Below, in pieces: positions 40,442-50,000 of a stretch of 50,021 nucleotides of DNA (position 1 is its first letter; every line of letters begins with the position of its first letter). The stretch covers positions 1-50,021 of the IMG/VR virus record IMGVR_UViG_3300046329_000019; one strand, 5' to 3'. Origin of the DNA: a virus. Made by a program: the position numbers and the translations under genes. The notes below the pieces were generated by a model, which was not told the DNA's origin, ran no database searches, and saw nothing but the letters and a program-made list of their open reading frames with translations.

Positions 40442-40890
40442 TGGCATACTGCGAACCTACTGATTTTATCTACCCAATGCAGGCAGATATCTACTACCCT
40501 ATTGTTGAGCAGGGTGCTTACGGAAACGTAAAGAAGCAGTGGATGCTTGACAGAACAATTGCTGGAAATTTTGTGGTAGCTGGATCAGCACTAAAAGAAG
40601 AGATAAAGCCAAACGTAAACATTACACAGTCTGGACTTATCTCTGGAAGATCCAAGAGTGACCCAAGATTCTCAAGCAGAGAACAAGCTTCATCAATAAC
40701 CAATATCATTATTACGAACATCCGTGATAAGAATGGTAACCACCTATACAAAGAGACTGCTGGCGTTAGAGTCGGAAAGTCAACAATTTTTGAGATTGCA
40801 ACTGTTGAGCCATTTACTGGTCCCTTTGGCGGTGTGGAATACTGGAATATTGTTCTACGTCGTTCAGAGAACCAGGCCTCAGATGTTTAA
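40441..40890 (+). CDS. head closure / stopper protein
   Basis: This 149-aa beta-rich protein begins MAYCEPTDFIYPMQADIYYP and continues with KKQWMLDRTIAGNFVVAG and EQASSITNIIITNIRDKNGN, ending in VEPFTGPFGGVEYWNIVLRR. The size, beta content and location just after the adaptor fit the SPP1 gp16-like stopper family. Assignment relies mainly on gene order. It overlaps the next gene by 8 nt. Confidence 0.6.
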   Translation: MAYCEPTDFIYPMQADIYYPIVEQGAYGNVKKQWMLDRTIAGNFVVAGSALKEEIKPNVNITQSGLISGRSKSDPRFSSREQASSITNIIITNIRDKNGNHLYKETAGVRVGKSTIFEIATVEPFTGPFGGVEYWNIVLRRSENQASDV

Positions 40891-41563
40891 TGTAGAATAC
40901 GACTCAACTCAGTTTGTTAAGGAAATGCAGAACATTGTAGAATACTCTGCTGGATTTCTTGATGGTGTGCAAAGAGGCAAGACCACCCTCCTAAAGAAGC
41001 TTGGCTCAACAGTAACTGAATTACTAAACAGCTACGTTGACTCAAATGCAAGGGTAGATCCAGGAATGCTACACCACGTTTATGAGTGGGATAAGACTGG
41101 TAGCCCAACAGCAAGACTATTTGACATTAACTATGTAGTAACTGGAGCAGGCTTATCAATTAACTCAACTTTTAGACAGTCTAACTCAATTAAGAATGGA
41201 TCAAACACACCATTCTATGACAAAGCAAATATCATGGAAAATGGAATACCAGTAGTTATTAAGCCATCAAAGTCCAGCGTTCTAGTGTTTAAAGATGGCG
41301 ATGAAGAAATCTTCACAAGACAGCCAATCTCAGTAGCCAATCCAGGTGGAACAGAAGTTGTTGGTGCGTACGAAAAGACCTTCAGATCATTCTTTGATAA
41401 CTACTTCACTCAGGCTTTTATGCAGTCTAGCGGAATGTCTAGATACTTTGAAAGACCAGAAGTGTTTGCAAAAAATCTTAGAGCAGCTAAGCGTGGTGGA
41501 AGAGCCCTAGGCGTAACCACTGGCTTCCGCTGGGTATCTAACGCAGAATCAGGAATCCTATAA
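40883..41563 (+). CDS. neck / tail-completion protein
   Basis: This 226-aa protein starts at ATG 40883 (ATGTTTAA overlap with the upstream stop). An upstream in-frame start at 40724 would overlap the previous gene by 160 nt and is rejected. Features are STQFVKEMQNIVEYSAGFLD, the helical TTLLKKLGSTVTELLNSYVD, HHVYEWDKTGSPTARLFDIN and a C-terminal RAAKRGGRALGVTTGFRW. Pattern and position match HK97 gp10-like neck or minor capsid proteins. Confidence 0.62.
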   Translation: MFNVEYDSTQFVKEMQNIVEYSAGFLDGVQRGKTTLLKKLGSTVTELLNSYVDSNARVDPGMLHHVYEWDKTGSPTARLFDINYVVTGAGLSINSTFRQSNSIKNGSNTPFYDKANIMENGIPVVIKPSKSSVLVFKDGDEEIFTRQPISVANPGGTEVVGAYEKTFRSFFDNYFTQAFMQSSGMSRYFERPEVFAKNLRAAKRGGRALGVTTGFRWVSNAESGIL

Positions 41564-42114
41564 TGACCATATACTATCCACCTAGTTTTATTAATGCATA
41601 CCTCCAAGAGAAGGTATCAGAATACTTTAAATCAAATCCACTAGATGGCTTTGACGGAGATACAACAATGCCGTTCTTCCCAACAAGCCCAACTGACATT
41701 AACTCTATGTTTGACACATTCCCAAATGGCAATGGTCAATTTGCGGTTTACGACAGAATGCTTAAAATGCGTAGGTCCCCATTTCCACACAATAAGTCAG
41801 AGCAGTTACTCTACTACTTCTATGCAACTGGACAGAATCCAATTCCATTCATGATTGAGCTAACCCAGCTAGTCCAAGACCTACTTGATCGTGAAGACGA
41901 GTCAGCCCAGGAGCTTAACCAGTGGATTGCAAACAAGCAAAATTCAGCAAGCCCAATGGTTGACGATGCTGGCAATAAGCTGCCACTGCCATTCTTTCAC
42001 CGTATACGCATATATCAGTTAGAAGAGACCAGGGACCTAATTGACTTTGCCACAGCCAGGACATATGCTGGTAACAAGATAATCATAGATTACGACTGGC
42101 ACAAGTCAGAGTAG
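41563..42114 (+). CDS. tail terminator protein
   Basis: This 183-aa alpha/beta protein (FINAYLQEKVSEYFKSNP, FPHNKSEQLLYYFYATGQN, FMIELTQLVQDLLDREDE, FFHRIRIYQLEETRDLIDFA) lies last in the connector run, just before the tail tube. This is where siphophage tail terminators are encoded. Its start overlaps the upstream stop. Function is assigned by order and general fold look. Confidence 0.6.
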   Translation: MTIYYPPSFINAYLQEKVSEYFKSNPLDGFDGDTTMPFFPTSPTDINSMFDTFPNGNGQFAVYDRMLKMRRSPFPHNKSEQLLYYFYATGQNPIPFMIELTQLVQDLLDREDESAQELNQWIANKQNSASPMVDDAGNKLPLPFFHRIRIYQLEETRDLIDFATARTYAGNKIIIDYDWHKSE

Positions 42115-42125
42115 TGTAAAAAGAC

Positions 42126-42134
42126 TGGTATACT
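42126..42134 (+). promoter_or_regulatory. extended -10 promoter inside an inverted repeat
   Basis: TGG-TATACT lies within AAGACT (42121-42126)...AGTCTT (42136-42141). The tail-tube ATG is 58 nt downstream with AGAGGTG before it. Confidence 0.45.
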
Positions 42135-42192
42135 TAGTCTTGAGGAAACACGCCTTTTTTATACAAATCCATATAAAGAAGAGGTGAAAAAT

Positions 42193-42885
42193 ATGGCATA
42201 TACACACAGAGGTTCTGCTACCAACATTATCGTTGGTGCCGCATCATTGTTCACATACGAAGGTCCAGACGGCCTTGGTGGAGACTTAGCAGTATCAGAT
42301 CTTCCAGATTACGAAGCTGGAAAGTCTTTCCGTGAGTCTCTACAGGTTGGTGCTTCTGCATCAAACAACTGGCTAAGCACTGATGGCTTCCGTAACGTTG
42401 GTTATACAATGAACGGTCTAGAGCTACAGTTCCAGCCTGACTTCGGTGAAGTACAGGTTGACCAGATTCTTGACGTTGCAAAGCTTTACAAGCAAGGTAT
42501 GCAGGTTAACCTGAATACAGCTTTTGCTGAAGCAACACTTGAGAACCTATTGTTCGCAATCGCAGCTCCAACTGGCGACCTTTCTGACCTAACAGGTCTA
42601 GGAATCGGTGCTGGTTCACAAGAGCTAAACTTGACCGCTGGTCAGCTGGGCGAATGTCCAGTAGAGCGTGGTCTAGTAGCAATTGGTCCAGGTACAGGTG
42701 ACTGTGAAGCTGGTTCAAGCATTGAGCGTATCTACACAGCATTCCGTGCACTTTCAATTGAAAGCGTTACTGTTGGTGCTAAGCGTGACGAAGCAACAAT
42801 GTTTGAAGTAAGCTTCCGCTTGCTACCAAACTCAGACGGTTCATACGGTAAGATCGTTGACCGTGTAATCCCAGCTGCTGCTTAA
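42193..42885 (+). CDS. major tail tube protein
   Basis: This 230-aa protein is read from ATG 42193; the GTG at 42184 falls inside the AGAGGTG ribosome site. Features are THRGSATNIIVGAASLFTYE, WLSTDGFRNVGYTMNGLELQ, VQVDQILDVAKLYKQGMQVN, TLENLLFAIAAPTGDL and the C-terminal TVGAKRDEATMFEVSFRLLP. These form the typical tail-tube order of an N-arm, a beta-sandwich and a Q-V-D-Q loop. Arg and Gly codons favour CGT/GGT, fitting high expression. A strong terminator follows. Confidence 0.82.
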   Translation: MAYTHRGSATNIIVGAASLFTYEGPDGLGGDLAVSDLPDYEAGKSFRESLQVGASASNNWLSTDGFRNVGYTMNGLELQFQPDFGEVQVDQILDVAKLYKQGMQVNLNTAFAEATLENLLFAIAAPTGDLSDLTGLGIGAGSQELNLTAGQLGECPVERGLVAIGPGTGDCEAGSSIERIYTAFRALSIESVTVGAKRDEATMFEVSFRLLPNSDGSYGKIVDRVIPAAA

Positions 42886-42909
42886 TCGCAACAACTTACA
42901 ACTTAATAG

Positions 42910-42950
42910 AACTGCCCTGGCCTTTTCGGCTGGGGCAGTTTGCTTTTTTT
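42910..42950 (+). terminator. intrinsic terminator after tail tube gene
   Basis: The stem AACTGCCC / GGGCAGTT (42910-42917, 42933-42940) with an inner GGCC/GGCT pairing is followed by TTTTTTT at 42944-42950. Confidence 0.92.
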
Positions 42951-42958
42951 GGTATACT
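42950..42958 (+). promoter_or_regulatory. extended -10 promoter, leaderless
   Basis: TGG-TATACT overlaps the last T of the terminator and ends 6 nt before the ATG at 42965. The intervening AGTAGG is too close to the ATG to act as a ribosome site. Confidence 0.55.
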
Positions 42959-42964
42959 AGTAGG

Positions 42965-43636
42965 ATGGCAACTACAATATATAAATCTGGATCAATCCAC
43001 CTTATTGATGGAACAGAGATCCACATAACACCACTTAAGATCAAATACCTAAGACCATTCATGGATGTGTTTGAGACTATTGAATCATCCGTTGACGAAG
43101 ACGAAAGATTAGCCACGGTGCTAGAATGCGTCAGAATTGCCATGCAGCAATACTATCCACAGATCAAGACTATAGATCAGCTAGAGGACAAGATTCTAGA
43201 CCTATCAGCAGGAATTAGCCTGGGCGGTAGCGATGATGACAAAGATTCTAAGAGCAATAGCAATGATAAGTCAGATGGAAACACATGGAAAAAGACTGAC
43301 CTAGCTGCACTAGAATCAGAAGTATTCTTATTGGGTATCTGGAAAGACTACGAAGAGCTTGAGTCATCTATGTCTATGCCAGAGCTATCAGCCACTCTAA
43401 ATGCAAAACGAGAAGCAGAGTATGCTGAGAAAAAGTTCTTGGCTGCAATGCAGGGAGTAGACCTTGACGAACAGTCAGGTCGTAAGGCAGAAGATCCATG
43501 GGAAGCCATGAAGGCAAGAGTGTTTAGTCGTGGGCAGGCACAGGATTCAAACGACGTATTGGCACTACAAGGTCTTAATGCAGCCAAGCAAGGATTTGGA
43601 ATTGGCATGGGCCTTGACTACGAAAGAATTGGCTAA
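42965..43636 (+). CDS. tail assembly chaperone, long form (G+T domains)
   Basis: This is a 223-aa protein. Residues 1-90 (SGSIHLIDGTEIHITPLKIK, LRPFMDVFETIESSVDEDER, CVRIAMQQYYPQI) match the protein at 43696. After an Asp/Ser/Lys linker (about 88-108), the second domain (KTDLAALESEVFLLGIWKDY, ATLNAKREAEYAEKKFLAAM, PWEAMKARVFSRG) is the T-type part that contacts the tape measure. In most siphophages this long form is made by a -1 frameshift; here it is one uninterrupted frame. Low expression from a leaderless promoter would fit its minor stoichiometry. Confidence 0.78.
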   Translation: MATTIYKSGSIHLIDGTEIHITPLKIKYLRPFMDVFETIESSVDEDERLATVLECVRIAMQQYYPQIKTIDQLEDKILDLSAGISLGGSDDDKDSKSNSNDKSDGNTWKKTDLAALESEVFLLGIWKDYEELESSMSMPELSATLNAKREAEYAEKKFLAAMQGVDLDEQSGRKAEDPWEAMKARVFSRGQAQDSNDVLALQGLNAAKQGFGIGMGLDYERIG

Positions 43637-43653
43637 AAAACAAACATTGATTG

Positions 43654-43662
43654 TGTTATAAT
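43654..43662 (+). promoter_or_regulatory. extended -10 promoter with leader
   Basis: TGT-TATAAT is followed by a TGAAC/GTTCA repeat (43667-43681), AGAAGGAG and the ATG at 43696. Confidence 0.5.
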
Positions 43663-43695
43663 TGATTGAACATATCGTTCATTAGAAGGAGAACA

Positions 43696-44013
43696 ATGAC
43701 AACTACAATCAATGAATCAAAAACACTAACTTTAGTTGACGGCACAACTATCTCAGTACAGCCACTTAGAATCTCACTACTTCGCCCATTCTTGAAAGAG
43801 TTTGCAAACATCGCCGAGGTTGCAGCAGACAATGACAAGTCAATGGATGTTTTGATTAAGTGCGTACAGATTGCTATGAAGCAATACAAGCCTGAGCTAG
43901 CAGAAGACATTGCTAAGCTTGAGGACAATCTAGACCTTCCTACAGTTTACCAGATCGTTGAAGAAGCATCTGGAATCAAGCTGGGTGATGGTCCACTTGG
44001 TAGCGTTGCATAA
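43696..44013 (+). CDS. tail assembly chaperone, short form (G domain)
   Basis: This 105-aa protein has AAGGAGAA before the chosen ATG; the longer in-frame start at 43666 lies upstream of the ribosome site. It aligns throughout with residues 1-95 of 42965: SKTLTLVDGTTISVQPLRIS, LRPFLKEFANIAEV, CVQIAMKQYKPEL and ASGIKLGDG. It ends exactly where the long form enters its linker. It has its own promoter and a good ribosome site, so it should be the abundant form. Only 25 nt separate it from the tape measure, so no frameshifted extension is possible. Confidence 0.78.
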   Translation: MTTTINESKTLTLVDGTTISVQPLRISLLRPFLKEFANIAEVAADNDKSMDVLIKCVQIAMKQYKPELAEDIAKLEDNLDLPTVYQIVEEASGIKLGDGPLGSVA

Positions 44014-44038
44014 CGTTACCCCATAGGGATGCTGCTGA

Positions 44039-47000
44039 ATGACCGATATCCAATCTAACATAAGAGTCAATATTGATACTAGTGGTGCACTAGACTCAAT
44101 TAAGAATCTTCAGAGACAGATATCGGTCTTTCAGAGGCAAATGCAGGCCAGCTCTGCAGCCAATGCAGCAACAGCAAGCGACTTACAAAGATCACTAATT
44201 GGTGATATCAATGCAACAGGTAAGTTTGCAGCTAGACTACAAACAATCAAATCAAGCACAGAGTCATTTACTGCATCGCTTGAAAAGAACAAACTCTCAA
44301 TGGGAGAGTACTTCAGATACTCACTATCTGCAAGCAAAACTTTTGGTAAAAACTTTACAACCGAACTCAACACTATTGAGAAGGTTGCTCGTGAAAGAGT
44401 AAAGACTCTTCAAACACAATACGTATCTCTTGGTAGAGATGCATCAGGTGCCCTTAACGCAATCTCAGTTAGACCACTTGCACTTGATCTAAACGACCTA
44501 AGCACTAAGCAAGCTATTGTTGCACAAAAGCAGCAAATCTTTAATCAGCTACTTAGCCAGGGATCTACCAACCTTCTAAACTTTGGTAAGAATACACAGT
44601 GGGCTGGTAGACAGCTTATGGTTGGTTTTACCATTCCACTATCTGTATTTGGTTCAACTGCTGCTAAAGCATTTATGGATCTAGAAGAACAGACAATTAA
44701 GTTTAAGCGTGTCTATGGCGATCTAATGACACCATCAGCTGAGACTGATGAAATGATTGATCAGATCAAGACACTTGCTGAAGAATACACTAAGTACGGT
44801 GTTGCAGTTGCTGACACAATGCAGCTTGCGTCTCAAGCAGCAGCTATGGGTAAGAAGGGTGCTGACCTAACAGCCCAGGTAGCAGAAGCAACTCGTCTAG
44901 CAGTTCTTGGTAACGTAAGCCAAGAGCAAGCACTAGAGACATCAATCTCTCTTACCAATGCTTTTGGAATTGCAACTACACAACTTGCAGGCAAGATTGA
45001 TTTCCTTAACGCAGTTGAAAACCAAACCGTAACGTCAATTGAAGACCTTACAACAGCTATTCCAAAGGCTGGACCAGTAATCCAGCAACTTGGTGGAGAA
45101 GTAGAAGATCTTGCATTCTTCCTAACAGCCATGAAGGAAGGTGGAATTAACGCTTCAGAAGGTGCTAACGCACTTAAGTCTGGTCTAGCAGCGTTGATCA
45201 ACCCAACCACAAAAGCATCTGACATGCTTAAGGTATACGGAATTAACATCCGTGACATTGTATCTAAAAACGCAGGAAACGTAACTGGCACAGTAGTTGA
45301 CTTTGCCAAGGCCTTGGATGAGCTAAACCCAGTTGACCGTGCTCGTGCTATTGAGCAACTATTTGGTAAGTTCCAGTTTGCTCGTCTATCTACACTATTC
45401 CAGAACGTTATTCAGGACGGTAGCCAGGCAGCCAAGGTCATGGACCTCATGCAAGCATCCACAGCGGAGCTAGCAGCCCTGTCAAACAAAGAATTAAAAG
45501 CAGTAGAAGAATCTACTACCTACAAGTTTAAAGCCGCCATTGAGGAGTTTAAGGCTGCTCTAGCCCCTATTGGTGAAGAGTTCATGAAGCTTGTGACACC
45601 ACTAATCAAGTTTGGAACAAGCGTACTTGACGTATTTAACAATATGGGTGACACTGCCAAGGGATTCATTACAGGAACAATTGCAGTTCTTGGTGGCCTA
45701 GCTCCAGTAGCCCTAATGACGTTTGGTCTTGTTGCTAACGGTGCAGCAAACCTGATTAAGGCATTCCAATTCCTAAGAAATATTTTCTTGGGTGTGGGAA
45801 ACCAGTCAAACATTCTTGGTGAGCAGCTACAGTACATGACAGAAGAGCAGCTACGCTCTGAAGCAATTGCCGCATCACTTGAACAGACACACGCAAGACT
45901 GCCACAAATTTTTACATCTGAAGCAGCTGCAGTTGACGCACTAACCGCTGCGTATGACAGAGCCAATGCATCTGCTGCAAGATTCCAAGCTAGACCAATG
46001 CCAACTACAGTTGGTGGTCAGGGCAAGGTTGTCAAGGCAGCTACAGGTGGATTTATTGTTGGTCCAGGAACTGGAACATCAGACTCAATCGCTGCAATGG
46101 TTTCAAACGGCGAAGCCATTATTCCTGCAGATAGAGCAAAGCAGTATGCTGCACTCATTCAGGGTATTATTGCTGGAAAGATTCCAGGATTTGCAGAAGG
46201 AACAACTGGTGTAAACGTTGGTGGAAAGTCCTATGACACAAGAAGCAGAAGATCTGCAGATGCAATTCAACGTGAGGTTGATGCACTAGGAAAGCCAGTA
46301 GCAGAAATTATTGCACTGCTTGACAAGCTTGAGTCTCAGGGCACAATGACAGCAACTGCCCTAAGAAAGATGCCAGAGTTCAGGGCCATGAGGGGCGAAT
46401 CAGATGGACCAGAGATTCAGAGAGGCCACTTAACTAACAGACGAGAAGAAGGTGGACTAGCATATTACTCTGGATTAACCAGAGAAATGCTTAAAGACCA
46501 GAACCAGGGAACAAAGGGTGAGGGTCAGTTAATTCAGGAATTCCTCAGAGATTGGTCAGCAATCAAGGATGGGCTTCTTGCATCAGGTGAGGTTGGCCTA
46601 AGAAGAACAGGTGCCATTGGTCCAAGAGATACAGCGACTGCTGAACAGACTACCATCCTACAGGAACTTGACACAGAAATTGGAAAACTATCTGCAGAGA
46701 TTGCAAAAGAGCGTGGATCAAACAAGGTAACTGAGCAAGATATTGCCAATGCTGCAAGCATTGTGATTGACAGAGCAGCTAAAGATGCTGGTGCTAGAGG
46801 TCAAGTTGGACGAGGTCTTCAGGAAAGACGTGACACTGAGACAGCAACCAGACAAGTAATTGATTCAAAGAAGCTATCGACTGACATTGAAGCTGGCGAA
46901 GTTGATCTTAAGGCTGGAACAGTAACACTGGTTGACAAGAGTGGAAACACTGTTGGACGAGTATCAAATGATACAAGAACAAGAGCAAATGCTGCAGCTA

Positions 47001-50000
47001 CAGATGCTGAGCGTCGCTCAATTCTAGCAGGAGCAGCTTTCAGAAGCAGCACTGAGCCAATTCCTGGAACATCTGCATACACTGGATACAAGAGAAAATC
47101 AGCAGTTAGCCAAGACTATCTAGATACAGTGGTAGCTAAAGCACTAAACGTATCGTCTAAGGCAGCATCACCTTCAAAAGAGGTAATCAACGCAACTGAC
47201 AATATTGTTGACGCAGTAACTAGCACAATCATAGAGAGTGAACCAGAAGTCAGCCAGGCGATGGAGCAAACCATTACCAAGGCTGCAAGAAAGAGTTCAC
47301 GCTCATCACGTGCTGCAGGTGCAGTTGGTTCTGGATCACTAACTTATACAAAGGACACAAGAAGCGGCAAAGTTGTTTCTTCAGAACAGGCAGCAAACCT
47401 AGCAGCAGGACGTGCAGCAGGCATGAGCAGATACGTTGATGGAACAATGAAGTCTATGTCAACGTTGACAAATAGAGTTATTGGACTATCTGGAGCAATC
47501 AGCTCTGCAACTTTCTTGGCCTCAGCATTCGGCATTGAGCTTGGTGGCATTGGTCAGACAATCTTTGAAGTATCAAATGTTCTAATGATTCTTGGTACAA
47601 CAACCAGAGCCTTGATTGCATCTGAGAAAGCAAGACAGGTTATTACTGCAGCAACCACCGCATCTGACCTAATCAGTGCTGGTGGTGGAAGAAGAGGATT
47701 CTTCAAGAATCTAGCTAAGGGTGACGCTGTTGGAAGATTTGCAGGTGCAAAGAATGTTGCAGGAAACCTTGGCAATGTAGCCAAGAGTGCACTTGAGCCA
47801 CTTGGCAAGTTTGGAACAGCACTAACTCGTGTTGGTGGACTATTCTTTAGGTTCTTGCCAATTATTGGCACAGTTGTTACAGGCCTCACTATTGCAAATA
47901 CAGTAATTGAGAATGCAAGAAAACAGATTCAGGGTCTTGGAGATACTGCAAACCTTTCTGCAGACAAGATGGCAAAAGCAGGAGAGTTACTAAACTTTGC
48001 TGCAAAGAACATTAGCTTTAAGGGAAGCTTCGCAGGCACAGCTGGAGGATCAAGTCTACAGCAGCAATCAGACATTGAAGCACTTCGTGGCAATGATGAT
48101 TTCAAGAGTAGCTTTGAGACTCAGATCAATGCTGTTAAGGGTGCATCAAAGCAGCAAGCAGAGCTAGCCCTAAAGAGCCTATCAATTCAAATGGCTGCGT
48201 CTGGTGCACCAAAAGAAGCAGTAGACACAATGGTAAAGGCACTTGCTGCAGAAGCAGGAAGAAAGGATCTAGACCTAACCTTTACAAAGATTGACTTCTC
48301 TACAAAAGAAGGTCTTGCTCAGGCAACTACAGTTGCAGCAGATGCCGCTAAACTATTTAATAATTCATTCAAGACAAACTATAACCCAGGTGCATGGTTT
48401 GGTATTCAAAATGCAGAGATGTCAACTGCAACAGAAACAGTATCAGCACAGTTCACATCCCTATTCCAAGGACTGAAGGCTGGATTTGATGCTGGCACAC
48501 TAACCGCAGAAGAGTTCAACACACAGCTTGCAGCCATCTCTGGCCAGCTAGAGGGGATGAACTCGTCACAGCTTGCTCTAATCTTGCCAGGAATTCTAGA
48601 AGGCCTAGACATGAAGGATTCAGTCAAGGGAATCACCAATGTATATGACCAGCTATTGCTTGTCAAGTCAGCAGCAGCAGGAGTCAAGATTGACCCTACT
48701 GACATGGAAGCTTTTGTAGCTGCATCTAAAGAGGACTCAACACCAGAACAGTTAGCTGCAGCAAACGTTGCTCGTAGAAAATACAACAAGCTAATTACTG
48801 AAACAACAGTAGCACAGCAGGCAGCTAATGCAGAAGCACAGCTGATCTCTGAGCAACAGGAAGCAATCAACTCAGCAAACAACAGTCTGGATGAGCAGCT
48901 ATCAACACTTAAAGCACAAATCAGCACACACGACACACTGATTAGTCTTGGCTACTCTGAAGCAGAAGCTCAGAGAATTGCCTCAAATGCTATGTGGGCA
49001 ACAGCTATCGCTGCAGCAGCAGCAGAGGACCAGGCCGCAGGAGTAACTACCCAGGTTGATGGATTGCTAAAGAAGATGGAACTTATTGGCAAGCTTGATG
49101 CAAAGGTATCAAAGTACTCTGGCGGTGGTGGCGGTGGAGAAAAGAGCGACTACGAGAAGGCAGTTGAAAGCCTTAAGGAGCAGCAGTCAGAAGCATCCAA
49201 TACAACCAGAGCATACAGCAAACTGGTTTCTGCTGGATTCAGTGCTGCAGCAGCCTTTAAGTCAGCTAAGGATCCAATCTTGGCAGCAGCTCTAGCAAGC
49301 ACAAAGGTTGGAACAGGTGCCTGGAAAAAGCTAGTTCAGCTAATCAAGGATGCCAACAAGGCAGCGGCATCAAGAGAGCTAAAGGACCTATTAACCCAAA
49401 CCAAGGTAGACAATACTCTAACACAAAGCTTTACAAAGATTGTTCCTCTGCTATCCAAGATTGGTCTTTCAGCAGAGCAAATTAGCGATATCTTTAGCAA
49501 TCCAGTTATTGCACAGAAGTTCATTGACGATCTTAAAGATGGAAAGATTAACTCAAGAGATATCTATAACTATCTAAATGCACTAAAATCTGGTGTCAAG
49601 ATCAAGGTAGAGTTTGACAATGCAACACCAGAAGGACTACGAAACCAATTTGATACACTATACGACAATGCAATGAAGCAATTTGACGTACAGGAACGTG
49701 AAGTAGACAAGAAATATGCAGGTGAAATTTCAGCAGCAACTAAGGCAGTTGAGGCAGCTGAAAAGGCAGTAACAGCAGCACAAGACAAGATTGATGGGCT
49801 TCAGACTAAGGTAGAGGCAAAGCAACGTGAGATTGAGCTATCAATTGACAGACCTATTGAAGCACTAAACGATTCTATCTCAGCCATTGAGCGTGAGATT
49901 GAAATGCAGTACAACAGGCCAATCGCTGACCTACAAGAAGAGTCTTCAGACCTATCAAACGACCTTGCAATTATTGACAAGCAAGCAGAGTCAATTAACA

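Noticed and set aside
40724-40882. Longer start for the neck protein
   Set aside because: It would overlap the stopper gene by about 160 nt and its added residues look like an out-of-frame shadow. ATG 40883 gives the usual short overlap.
43270-43310. Possible slippery stretch TGGAAAAAG in the long tail chaperone
   Set aside because: The long protein is already a single open frame and the short form is a separate gene. A shift here would serve no evident product and no canonical heptamer is formed.
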